Shown: positions 1 through 13,500 of the stretch, piece after piece | Numbering within the stretch: the stretch's first letter is position 1 | Layout: the number at the start of each line of letters is the position of its first letter | Origin: Lutraria lutraria | Taxonomy: Eukaryota; Mollusca; Bivalvia; Venerida; Mactridae | DNA: 64,000 bases | Assembly (NCBI GenBank): GCA_964023205.1 | Contig: OZ026835.1 | Location: 12,978,414 to 13,042,413 of the forward strand | Reading direction: 5' to 3' | The notes under the pieces: generated by a model | What the model saw: only the letters and a program-made list of their open reading frames with translations | What the model was told of the DNA's origin: nothing | Database searches by the model: none | Made by a program: the position numbers and the translations under genes

Positions 1-29
1 TTAAACACAGACACGCCTCCTTGGTGGTA

Positions 30-190
30 ATTTCTTACTGATAGAGAGTCGTTGGTTCGAGCCAAGCTACCAACCATGTCTCTTTATGGCAGGAAGTAGG
101 CAGTTGCTTACAAAGGACGGGAGTCTAGTACTGTTTTTTTTTCAGGAACAATGACTAGGTGAACTGTCTACCTCATGAGGCGTAAAAAAC
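30..190 (+). repeat. tRNA-derived SINE, family A, copy 1
   Basis: A Pol III B-box-like 'GGTTCGAGCC' (about 54-63) is followed by a body with 'AAGTAGGCAGTTGCTTAC', 'GGGAGTCTAGTACTG' and 'AGGTGAACTGTC'. The same body recurs at 7320-7465, 34545-34728 and 36065-36195, all in plus orientation. Confidence 0.75.
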
Positions 191-376
191 CAATGAAACA
201 AAATCCTTTATACATAATTATAATGATCGCTTTTCACCTAAGACATAGTCACTTGGGACAGGATTTGTTATTTCTTGACTAACCTTTCTGGAAAACATGA
301 ATTGTATTTGTGTGGTCTATTCTCTGTGCAATAAATGAATTGTTGTGAATATCGTTATGAAATGCTGTCGTTTTAG

Positions 377-3300
377 GGATGTAAATTATTAAAAGAGAAG
401 TGTATGTTGAATCTACAAATTGAACGGAACTTGGAAGGAGATCAAAGTCACTCAGTACCCGACATTCGTGTACAGGGATCATTGTCATCTGTACATTGTT
501 GTCTGGATGTGGCCCAGTATAAACTAATCAGGGGCTTACTGGATCATAATCTGGGTGAAAAGTTTGAGAACTTCAAGAAAGAACTGATGACACACATGCA
601 AAATCCTAACATTCAGGTACATAATCTAATAATCTTTACTTTGGCCAGAAAAATGGATGTTTTAGATTAAGATTTATATCATGTTTATAAATTCCATCTA
701 TTGATATGTTTTCTTAAAAGATGCATGTTCTCATTGTATAATTTACTGGACTCTTATATCTTGACACATTATTCATCTAAATAATGCTGGTTGGTCAAAG
801 AAAAACAACAAACTGTGAAGGATTTAAGTTGTTTACTCACATTTAGTGTACTGGTTGTTTAGGTAGAACAATTTATTACAGTATACAAAACAATATTTAA
901 CCAGAAATCAATCAATAAACAATTCATTGAAAGCATGTACATGTATATAATTGTCAGATACTTATTGAATATGGTGCTTCTATTTTAGACTGTTTTAAGT
1001 GGTGATGTATGGACAGTGATAGCTATGGCTGTTGACCTTCACAATGTAACTGTAGAACTTTTGACCTCTCACCAAGTTGACCCCAATCATCCAGAGGTCA
1101 GCCTTGCCAAATTAGATTTCATTCGCTCCAGATTGTCATATGAAATGTTTTCTGACCAATCAAAAGAGACCGATTTAGTTTCCAAGGAGATTCTAGCAAG
1201 TGATACTAGATACAGAGGTATGTGATTGTGTTTTGTCTGTTGCTTCTTTGTTTGATATTTGTATGTGATATACAAGTGAATGTTATATTTACTGAAAGAA
1301 TTTTAACTTCAGACTATAATTTGCAAGTCCAGATTTAACATTTTATAAACATTATAGAACACTGTACAGTAGAGCATGACATAATGAATTCATAGAGATC
1401 AGTAGAGCATGACATAATGAATTCATAGGGATCAGTAGAGCATGACATAATGAATTCATAGGGATCAGAATATTCTCTTGTATTGAAATAAAGAAGGGTT
1501 CCACCAGAGAAAATGACTATTTCACTTCATAAAGTTCTGTCTGTGTTCACTATAACCATATTTAGACAACAAACATAATGAATGCATGTAGACTTTGTTA
1601 TAATCAGGTATTATTTTTTATGCCCCTGCCATTTTAAATGGTGGAAGGGCATAAAGTGTCCATCTGTTCAAATTTTGGTTTTCGATGACCAAAAAATATT
1701 CTATGGATTGGTTTCATATTTTACATGAAGGTGTATAATAATAAAATACAGGTCAAGTTTGATTTCATTTAAAATCCAAACATTTTCACAGGAGTAATGG
1801 TCCTTTTTTACTCTCAGCAGGGTATTTGTGTCCTCCCGAAACATTTCTAGTTTATCAATGAATTCAGTGTAAAAATGTTTAATGTCTTGGTTTAAAATTT
1901 TAGATGTTGCTATTAATCAGAGACGGAGCGTATTTGAGAGAATTCTACAACCTACAAAGTTTTCTTCTTCTGATAGTCTTCAACTTGAGTTACATTATAG
2001 AGCGACCTTGGATGGTGCTGAGTTCAAGGTCATATTGAATAATATGAAACTCCTCTGCAGTTTTGATTGGCTGATTAATTTACAAGAATTTATTGCAACA
2101 AAACCAGATAATCCATTCTCTGCAGGTAATGGTTGAAACATTTTTGGTAGGAAATGAAATCGTATCACTTTGAACAAATTTGACAAAAGGATAATTTTAT
2201 GTCCACAGAATATTTTTTTCCAATATTTATTATTGAAATCATTTCATGTAGATTTTAATGTCCTTCTCACACTAACTATTCTACTTACATCACTTTCTAT
2301 GTAGAACTAAATGATGATTTGATATTCAGCTGATACATAATATTATATTAATGATGTCTCCATGGCCAAGTGATTTTGATCTCTAATTAGTAATCACTGA
2401 CCCCATACTACTGTATATTCAAATCCCATCTTGGACCAAAGTTCACATGTGAGGAAGCTGTCCAGCATGCCTATGGAAGATCAGTGGTTATGCTTGGAGC
2501 CTACCTCCATTATTAGATAGAAATGTCGTTAAATGACCCTGACTGTTGGTGCAGTGTAAAACCCCTGTAAAGAATACATGTACATATTAATCCAACTAAT
2601 TGTCATTTGATTTATGCTAAGTGCTTTAATTAATGTCTTCATATGATATGAATGTAGGTCAGGACATGCTTGATGGAAGAAAAGAGGAAGTACAATCCCC
2701 TACTTTATCTACATCAAGTACTGGATCCCGTACCGCCAGTCCCCTAACAACCTCCGGGGGAATTATAACAAAGAGAGGGGGACCACCAATTGAACAGGTA
2801 TTTCTTATACTATGTGTCAATATTTCTGGTAGTTTTAATTAAAAATGATTAAATAATTAGCCAGAGTAACCATGGACTAAACTTATTTCTTTCAGGTCAT
2901 TTATCTGGTTGAAATATGTTTGCATATACATGTAGTTCTTTTGAATTCCTGATAATTTGTTTCAGATCAAAATGAAAGCTATTGAAATGTATTTTCATTT
3001 TTTATTACCTGTGAAAATTCAATTTAATGTTTATCATTTTACTTAGTAGCTTCTGAATATTTCATTGTATGCCATGGTCTTTAGTAAGTATCATAGTTTG
3101 ACAAAGACTGAAGTTTGTCTTGGTGTGATGTTGAAGTATTACTGTTAAACTCTTGTTTTGTCTCTCTCAGACTGAGGTACCATTTGAACTGAAGTTGAAT
3201 GTTACAGATACAGAATTTGTTGTTGTAGAGAATCTTGTATCATCTGACTCTAATGCTGTCATATTGAAGGTAAGCCACCATTTTTAGCAAAACCTTGCCA

Positions 3301-4578
3301 TTGACAATACACATTGACTTTCGGTAAACTTTTATCATGACAAATTTTACCTGTCTGGAGAAAATATTTAGTCTTAGAAATTAAACATAAACAGCAAGAG
3401 TCATATTTTATTATTGATTGTTCTTTTATAGCCATGATTGACTATACTCAAATGGCAAAATGTTCATATTTATCTCTAATTAATTCATGTTTTATGTTTT
3501 AGATTAGTCTCCCTTTGTCCTAAATTGATAAATTTTGGTCCATCCATTCCATATCATTATCTACTTTGGATGTTCAGAATTTGTAGAATTTTGATCTCTC
3601 ATACCTGATTCTTGTTATCTCAGTCTGAATATTTCTATGTGATATATTTCAGTGTACTTCCGTTCTGTCATTCCGACCAAAAGCACAAGATAAGATATTA
3701 TCCTGCAATCTACAAAGTCTGGAAGTATTTTCATGCTCTTTACAAGCTGAGGAAGAAACAGCCTTGTCAATTGTTGACCCGATGTCAGTCAGCATTGACC
3801 TCAATGTTAACCCTTTGCCAATATTGAAACAGAATGTAAGCGCAGGTCTTGTTGATGCTGTGGAGTTAGATCAGAAACAGATGTTACTTGAGGTATTTCA
3901 TCATCCAAACAGAATTTTTATTTTGTACTGGATCAGCCAATCAGAATCAGTTTCGCTTATTGTGTTAACCAATTAAAAGTTATCTCCTGTGTAAATAATT
4001 CATAACTTTTATATATATACATGTATATATATATAATTTGTTCATTTCTTTTAGGATACTACTCCTACATTTTTCATGGGATTTTGACAAAACTTTCACA
4101 GACTTGTTACCAGGAAACCCCGCACATAATTATGGCCCTTTATTTATTTTGTGCATTTTCAAGTTAAAGGGCACCCAGAGGGGGCATTGTGTTTTGAAAC
4201 ACAACTTGTTCATTTCATTTTATGGATGTAGTGACATATAATAGATATAATGAAATAATTATTGGGGTCCTCAGAAATTCTATATAGCTTTGTTCTACTG
4301 TATTTATTTTGTTCAACCATGATTTATATGTATGTATAAGATGTATGATTATATAAAAGTATTGTATTTGTAAATGATTGACATGCAAATTGTTGGACTT
4401 AATGCCTTATATTTGAAACAATGCTGCATCTATCTATGTCTTCAGGTAACCTGTAACACAATGAATGTGAGGTTATCCTATCAGGATATGAAGTTATTTC
4501 TAGCTATCATGGACTCACTCCCTAAACAAGCCTTAAAGGCCAGAAAGTCAGCACAATCACCATTGTCACATGTTACAG
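377..4578 (+). CDS. VPS13D: VPS13D exons 1-7 of window: rod segment before the UBA
   Basis: Exons are 377-616, 989-1217, 1904-2125, 2658-2797, 3171-3269, 3653-3892 and 4446-4578, coding for residues 1-434 of the visible protein. The alternating hydrophobic pattern, for example 'LHNVTVELLTSH', 'LQLELHYRATLDG' and 'MSVSIDLNVNPLPIL', fits the repeating beta-groove (RBG) lipid channel of the VPS13 family. Exon 4 (2658-2797) carries a Ser/Thr-rich linker with 'STSSTGSRTASPLTTSGG', a likely disordered loop. Donors are all GT and acceptors all AG. Exon 6 also contains an internal AAT|GTAAGC site that could act as an alternative donor at 3834, but the longer form keeps a good reading frame. Confidence 0.88.
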
Positions 4579-7500
4579 GTTAGATAAACATTTTTGAATC
4601 TACATATAACTAGTCACTATTTAAACACAATGTCTAAAGCCATACATTTTGTCTTCTTACTTGTCTTAAATTATATGTTCAAATTCTATGTAAGTACATG
4701 TTTTAGTTTTTATGTCCCTGGCATCAAATGATGCAGGGGCGTATAGTGATTGCCTTGCTCGTCCGTCTATCTGTCAGTACAAGGTTAAATCTAGCTGCCA
4801 GTAGGAGCGATTGGGTTTATTGAACACAGCTTCTTGCACTTAATATTTTGAAAGAGAGAGTAGATAAATACTTCAACTGTTACATTTTTACTTTAGAATT
4901 GAATGAAGTACATAAAAATAGAATACATTTTTTTGTACATTGTCTATTTTCATGTATGACAAATCTTGACGATTTTAATCAAAAAATTTCTTTCACGATC
5001 TGATTTTTGCCCAATTTACCATAGGATGTATTTTTCATTATTTTCATTAATCATTCAATTTCAAGTGATTTTTTTTCATGATTTGTTTTACTTGCATATA
5101 TGACAAAAATGGATAGATGTGAAAAATAAATGCACAGTATAGATAGTTTGAGTTGGAAAGCTTTAAATTTTGCTCTTTAATGTATGTTATCTCCTGTAAC
5201 TCAAATGAATATGGGACCCTACATGTAGGATGTGATAAATCATCTGACTTTATGAGTTTATTGTAGAAATGCATTTGAACCAGCTAATGGAGCTCAACTT
5301 TAGTCGGGAGGATTGTTTGAAGGCATTAAAGAAAACTAACGATAATGTTGAAGAAGCTGCTGTTTGGCTCACAGAAAATGCTAAACTTGTGAAACAGCCT
5401 GATGGTCTCAAGCTGACTGCTATTGAGGTAGTATTGTCTTATTACATTGGCTATTGAGGTAATATTGTCTTATAATAATGGCTATTGAGATAAAAAAAAT
5501 TTGTGTGTAATATTGTCTTTTATGATGCCTGTTGAGGTATTTTTATCACTAGTATGTAATGTCATGTTATTATGATGTAGATGTTTGTTTTAATGCTGTC
5601 TGGCCATAATTCTTTTTTGAAAATACATGAGTGAATGGAATTTTGTTATATCTACTATTGGTAACCTGATACATACTTGTATTGAAATAATTTAATTGAT
5701 GTGCACCTTCATTGTTACACCTTTATTATTACAGGTGAACATGACAACGTTTTGTTTGTGTTTGATTGATGATTGTCAGGATGCTGATATTCCTCTTGTT
5801 GAACTCAACTTTTATGGTAACTATTAAATTAATCATCTAAACTTTCAGAGAAAATATTTATGTTTTCAGTGTTACATAGTACACAAATTCAGTAAAACCT
5901 GTGTTATTGGTACACAATTTCAGTAAAACCTGTGTTATTGGTACACAAATTCAGTAAAACCTGTGTTATTGGTACACAATTTCAGTAAAACCTGTGGTAT
6001 TGGTACACAATTTCAGTAAAACCTGTGTTATTGGTACACAATTTCAGTAAAACCTGTGGTATTGGTACACAATTTCAGTAAAACCTGTGTTATTGGTACA
6101 CAATTTCAGTAAAACCTGTGGTATTGGTACACACTTTCAGTAAAACCTGTGGTATTGGTACACAATTTCAGTAAAACCTGTGTTATTGGCTACCTCTGAA
6201 TAAAGGTCAAACTGTGATTGAAAGCCATTCTTTTAAAACCCTTCATTGATTATTTGGAACAAAATGCTCTCTGAATAAAGACCACAATTTGTCTTTCCCA
6301 AAGGTTGCTTCTTTTACAGGTTTGTACATATTGATATTTGTGTGTTCACAAATCATTGACTCAGCATAATTTTTACAAAGGTTTTGCCCATGAATCTTCA
6401 AAAGAAAGTATATTAATCTTTTTGATTGAGTGCTTATAAATGTTCCTAATGGATAGGTGCCTCACTGATTGTTGTTAACACATAGCATGTAGCTTTGGTG
6501 CATTATAAAGCTTTTTTAATTTTGGTTATGTTAAGAGTAGGGATACAAATGCTCGTTTTTTTCTGTATTTTCTTCCTCTTCATGGGTTGACCCTGAAATG
6601 ACCGTAGCTGTCGAATGGGCTGTTAAACAACAGATAAAATAGTTATGTTTCTGTGTAATTAAAGCCTTCTTTGAATGTGTTCATGTTCGCATGAAGTCTT
6701 ATGCTTGTAGAAGCTTTCTACAGAGTGATGTGATAGGTATACTCATACATTTACATATATTTTTTAACAAATGTTTCAGGTATGAATTTAAAACATGAAC
6801 CTGGTCGGAAAGGTAAAGCTGGTTTCCAGATATCAGGAGATTACTATAACAGAACTTTAGCAGGATGGGAACCACTCATTGAGCAATGGAGGTATATAAT
6901 ACTGTTATTGTTTCTTTCTATAGAAAGTATCATATTAACATCTTTTGTCATATGCTTCCATAGTAACAGATGTAAAATGTCAACATATGCTTATTGGAAT
7001 TCTGTAAACCAGTAAATTTTGTTGAAATTGATGGTACAGGTATTGTTGAACTTCAGTTGATGTTGTGTAACAAAAAGAAATTGAAAAACAAAAGTCTGGG
7101 CATATTCTGCAAGGATAATTCGTCAGTAAAATATTTTATTCAGACGTTATCTGTGTAGTTCATTTCAGTTCCTAAACTACAGTTTAATTGTTATTTTAGA
7201 TGTTATGCTCAGTGGAAAAACTACACATTACCCGAGAAGAAACTGGCAATAGAAATATCAGGTAGTCTTAGTTTTCTTGTTAACTTTCTAATTTACTATC
7301 TGTTAAACATGAACTCTTTATGTGAAAAAGTAGGCAGTCGCTCACTGAGGATGGGAGTCTAGTACTGGTTTTTCCAAGGAACAATGGTTAGTTGAACTGT
7401 CCGTCTCATATGACTCTTGACTGTTGAAAAGGAGCGCAAAACTCAAACAAACAAATAAACATGAAACTTCTTGTACTTGTGATAAATGAATTTTTAGATG

Positions 7501-10500
7501 AAAATTAATCAGTGCTTGATACTTGAGCAGTATGTACTAAGTATGTACACTTTGTTTAATGATATGTTACGATATCTTCTTGACAAAGTACTGGAATCTA
7601 GGTAACTAATATACGAGGTGTGTCCAAAAAGTTCGTAGACACATGCTCTTATTAAATAATTAAACAAGATAAAATCTTCATTTTTGCGCTACATACATTT
7701 ATATTTATTATCTATTATAGCACTTAAAATAATTATGACCTTGCGACAAATAATACTTTTACAATTATTTTAAAACATACATGTAAGCGTCTACGGCGCA
7801 GGTCAGGACGTAGTTACGTTGCCGACGTCAATAACGTTATAATTTTTCGAAATAACAACCCACGTTTTTTACATTTTTTCAATGACTTTTGATGAGTTTT
7901 ATTCACGTTTGAAAAACATTGTCATACCAGCCTGTATTAAACGATTGAATAATTGTTTGTACATGTTGGATAAGGTGTTTACGGTTTTCATGGTGAATTT
8001 CACATAAATCCATTGTTAATCGAGGAAACATGGTATTTAGTGTTGATGGTTTTACATCCCGGGACTGAATGAACTAACAGTATTCCTCTTATATCAAAAA
8101 AGATATAAGCATCACTTTTGGCCTATGACTTCTACACTTTGACTTTCACTATTGGTGAAGAAGACGACCGTTTACAAACTGATGACTCCTGCTTATTTCA
8201 GGATAGAAAGGTTTATTAAAGCATCTTTTTTGTGAGCATTCCATCCGTCTGTTTCGGTCTTTTTCAGTGAGTAATATTGACACTCAACGTGCAGAAACTT
8301 TGTTCCAACCAAGTTTGTCCTTTCATACATTGTTAATAGTACCTCTACTTACACATAACTTGTCTTAAATAACCCGCACACTAACTCGCCTGTCCAGCTT
8401 CACTATATTCTCCACCGGCGTTCCGATGGCGTCATCAATCACGCTCAGTCTACCACTCCTTGGTCAATCTTTGTTGGATATCCTACCGTCTGCAAGGGTT
8501 TCTACCAGTAATAAATTAAAGATCTGCAATTTGTTGATTTCCCTGTTGCTGGCTGCAGCGTTGGAATAGTATGCGTTAGTGTTTTATCTAAAGAGACACA
8601 CATTTTTATAATTGTTCTTTGTTCTTCTGTATTCAATGATGTTTTTTGTACAAGCAAAATTTCAAGTAGCGCAGATGATCAATGCCCTTTGAAAGAATAT
8701 CGCGTGACTGTGAACAACAATAATTATGTGTTATGATGCCTCGAATCGTTGTGGCGTCATAACCTAAAAAGTAACGTTTCAGCGCCATAAATGTCAAATT
8801 ACCATGACCAAACAACAAACACCATAGTGTATGAATATCACCTGTGGCGGAACACCGTTGATAATGTTTCAATATACGACATATTTTTTTTTTAAATGCA
8901 TATTTTTTCTTAAAATTTGCTCAGCACATGTATATTGTGTTGATTGAAACATTCATACAGCAAATAGTAGTATAATGACGTTGATGTTTCCGAAAATAGA
9001 CTTGTCTACGAACTTTTTGGACACACCTTGTACATGTATTTGAAATCAAGACTTTTCAGTCATTGTTTCAATAATTTGATTGATAAAGTCTGATTGTGTT
9101 ACAGCTCCTGATGTGTTGAACATCAATGCAACAAGTACATTACTAGAACTGTATAACTTGACCAAGGATAAATGGACTGAAGATTATTATAAACAGAAAG
9201 ATGGGTATGTTCTGTTCTGTTGTTCTATGTATATAAGTATTATGTTTTACTCTATTATCTGGTCATGAAAAATAATCTCTTGTTCTGAAATAAATCAACC
9301 TTTTTACTGCTGTCATTTATAATTTATAGAATCAGAATGAAAATGAATGAATCTTTATTGCCTGTATGCTTTTGCCTGTTGAAGCTACTTTGGTACTTTG
9401 ATTTACTATTTTGGTTCACTGAATTAAGTATATGATTGATATACAAGATGTTTAAACTGTAAGACTTGAGAAATTCCATAACAATGCCCTGTAAAACTTA
9501 TTAGATAAAAAACTCACAAACTCCTTGATGTTTATATCTATTTAATACATCAGTTTAATAAGTTCTATTAACAATCACTATCTTACTAATGTTATAAACT
9601 GTACAATTTGTTCTTATATTACTCATTTGTATTATAATAATATATGTTTGATTAGAAAAAAATAAAACAATATGAAGTTTAAGTCTGGGAGTATAAAGTT
9701 TGAGAGGAGGTATATTGGAGTCACTCTGTGGGTAGTTGGTTGGGCAGTCAGTTGGTCCGTCCGTTTACAATATCACAAGTTTGTGGAGCAGACTTCTTCC
9801 ACTTTCCTTAAGCGATTGAATAATAACATAAATATGTCATCACCATGAAGTGTAGATGTACGAGACACAATTTCCATGCCAAGTGATCCACACATTCCAG
9901 AGTTATGTGCCCTTGAATTTAGCAATATAGTGTACTATTGTATTCTTAGTGTAGTCACTTCTGTGACAAAGCTCTAATTTAATATGATTTATATAAAACA
10001 GGAAATCATACAAACAAGTAGAAAATAAATGTATTTACTGATTGCTGACAGAAATTATCTTGTTTCAGTACACAGAAAGACTTAAACTCACCTCTAGCTA
10101 AACGTCGTCAGCTGTTAACACCGTATGCTGTACGTAACAACACAGGATCCGTAGTCTGGTTTGCTCCGATCACGGTAAATCCATCAAACGTTGGAATGGA
10201 TGAACTGAAGTACTCAGAACAGAATTTAAAAGATTTAGATATGAAATGTGTACCTCCAAATGAAGAGTTGGAATTTGATTTTCATCGTAAAGCTAAAATA
10301 AGACATAAGGTAAGTAAATCTATGATTTGGTCACTGTGGTTATGATCCTGTTCTGTTGTAAAGCTGTTTTATTAATCTATCTTAAGATATGTTTAAATAT
10401 AAAATATAAAGTCTTACAAGGTGCTTTATCTTTTTTACTGGAAATATGTTTTTGAAATTAGAATGAGTTCTTGATGTTTTTTTAGTAATACTATGAAATG

Positions 10501-13500
10501 TTCCCTATGTTTTTTGTCAGAAATGTATAAAATTCTTATTTCTGAGTTTGTTTTTTTTTCATAATATATTTGATTTATTTTCCAGAAATCTGATTCTTTA
10601 CGTGTAAACCAGCTGGTAGTGAAGGTTGAAGGATGGCATAGACTCAGTCCTGTATCTGTAGATAAAGTGGGTACTTACTTTAGGAATACTTTACCTGATG
10701 TCAGTAAACCTTCAATTATCAAAGTTGTAAGTAGACACTTGTTATTATTATTAGTATCTGAATTGAAAATTAATGAGAAAAACAACACTTTGATTGAGTG
10801 AAAATGTGCATTATTGCTTGGCTGATTAGTTAAAAACTTATCCTTGTGTATCTCTACACTCTTTGACATTAATTATAGACTTGCTTGAAAGTTTACTCTG
10901 CCCCTGTCTTATTTCATCATTTAAAGAAAGCACGAAAAGTAGCGGTAGCCATGTAACACTTGCTATTACTGCAACATTTAACACAATAAAAAAACTTGCA
11001 TGTCATTTTCTTATTTGAATGTACTGTTAATAATCATGTTATTAATTATGTAATGATTCCTTTAATACAAATGTATTGAGCATATTGTGACATTATCTGT
11101 ATGGTACACTTTATTATAGAATGAACTACAAGAGGCACGTGTTGTGTTTGATATAAGACAAGAGGGAAGTGCTAGGAAAGTGATAACTTTAAGATCTGGT
11201 CTCATGGTGATGAACAAACTGGAAAGTCCTGTTGATCTTAGAATGGACAGTCCAATTATACCAGGTAATGATATAACATTTGATAAGTCACAAAGTAACA
11301 ACACAATGAGTTGTTGAGAAGTGTTATGGGTATAACACTCTTTTGTAATCAAATTAGCAGGTATATTATATTATGGTACACACTTAGAAATTTATTCACA
11401 TTTTTACTTGTTATTACAAGCTTGTGCAATTTAACTGTATTTTATATAATGATATAATTTTTAAAATTCATGCTTAAGACAAACTATTTTTGTCTAAAAA
11501 TTCAATTTAGCTGCTAAAAAGGGTATGCTTCAAAAAGGTTCATTTATAGTCATGTAATTATAGTATATTGATTTTTTTCCCCCAAGGTCGTTACGATCAT
11601 CTCACTGTCAACTCAGGACAGCAAAAATCTATACCAATGACATTTGTGTTATCTAAACTATTGGCGAGGCCATCTGATTGGCCAGTAGACTTTTGTAATG
11701 TTCCAATCAACTGGCAGAATGTACACAGACCTGGGGAAGTAAATGAGATGTTTAGACAGTGTAAGGTTATGGGTGCTGCAGATGTCTTCAGGTAAGGAGG
11801 AGAAATAATAGAAAAAGAACAATATTTCCTGTGCTTTTTACATACTTAACAGAAATGAAAAGTTCAAGACTGAATGATTACTTGGTGAAATGTTATTTAA
11901 GAATTTGACGTGAGGAGCAAGATGGGTCTGTACAATTAACTGAATGAAATTTGATGCACTATGTATTTATATAAATTCCAAATAATTACATTTATCAGCC
12001 GTCTTTTCACTTTAACTGATTTCAGCTGTAATTAAATGAACCTTTTACAAATTCATTTAATGCAATACTGGTATTTTGTTGAGTATGCCCTATTCAGGTT
12101 GTGCCAAAATTTAGTTGATGTATGCCCTATTTCATTTACTTTAGGCCCTAATTCAATTTCAGTTGTAATAAGTCCAAAGTGGAGCTGAAATTTAGTTGAA
12201 AAACCTGCCCTTATTCAGTTGTATTATACCCTGTATATGCCCAATTTTAGTTGAAAAATGCCAAAATTGATTTAACTATACCTTTTTTTGTTAAAAAAAA
12301 CTTTTGCAGGTACTGTGTTGCAGTGCAGCATCAACTTTATCCAGATGAGAGAACATCCAGTGGTTTACATCCACTACCAGGCCACACAATCATTCTACTT
12401 CCTCCTGTGACTGTGGTAAACTTATTGCCAATAGAATTAAGTTATTACTTCAAAGGTACTGAAATCAGAGGAGAGATAAAACCAGGAAAACAGTCACAGC
12501 TTCATTCTGTGAGTACAATATATATTTTCTGAAAACAATCCAACAAATACTGATGTTTATTCTTGATTTAATGCATTTTTATGCCCCCGCCATGAAATGG
12601 CGGATGGTATATAGTGTTTCCCTGTCTGTTGGTGTGTTTGTGTGTGTGTTTGTTTGTGTGTTGCGGCATTTTTGTGTCCGGCTCATAACTTTGTCGTGCA
12701 TGATTGGATTTTGAAATAATTAGGTACAAATGTTCATCATAATTAAGACGACATATCATGCGCATCAACTGTGTCACTTGCTCAAAGGTCAAGGTCACAG
12801 TGGACGTTCAAAGTTTGTGCATATTATTATGGATATAGTAAAAGTGTATGATTGTGTCCGGCTCATAACTTTGTCATGCATGATTGGATTTTAAAATAAA
12901 TTGGCACAACTGTTCATCATATTAAGACGACGTGTCATGCGCAAAAACTGTGTTGCTTGCTCAAAGGTCACAGTGGACACATAAATATTTTTGTTCATTC
13001 CTTATATTGAAATAGTGAAAGTACATGTAGTTGTGTGTTTACCATGCTTAGGTGATCTTTACCTCCCACTATGGACAGTATTCCCAAGCAACCTGCTCTA
13101 TGTTGTATTCACATATTTGCCACACAACACTCTCATTTCTGTGTCCAGTATGAAATGGCGGGAGCATCCGTGTCCTATGGACACATTTCTAGTAATATTT
13201 TCTAACATTAGTCTCATTCATTAAAAGTTCTTTGAAGTGTTGCTTGCATGTGATAATGTAATTATTTAATGATCAGAAAACAATTATTTTGTTGATGTTA
13301 TCCTTAAATTTTTTTGAATTAATTGTTTATATTGGAAAATTATCTCAAGTGATATCGGCTAAAAGTAAAAAAAATATCGGTTAATTAGTATTTTTAGCTC
13401 ACCTGTAAAATTAGGTCACCAGGTCAAATCATTGGTACCCCGGTAAACCTTAATATCACTGTAGGGACCACATTGTTTATTATATCTTGATGAAAGTTGC

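Noticed and set aside
3612..3827. 71-codon plus-strand frame over VPS13D exon 6
   Set aside because: It is in the wrong frame. The frame that joins exons 5 and 7 gives 'LSIVDPMSVSIDLNVNPLP'.
8633..8872. 79-codon minus-strand frame inside the mariner
   Set aside because: It does not match the transposase pattern; the recognisable transposase remains are at about 8195-8530 in another frame with stops.
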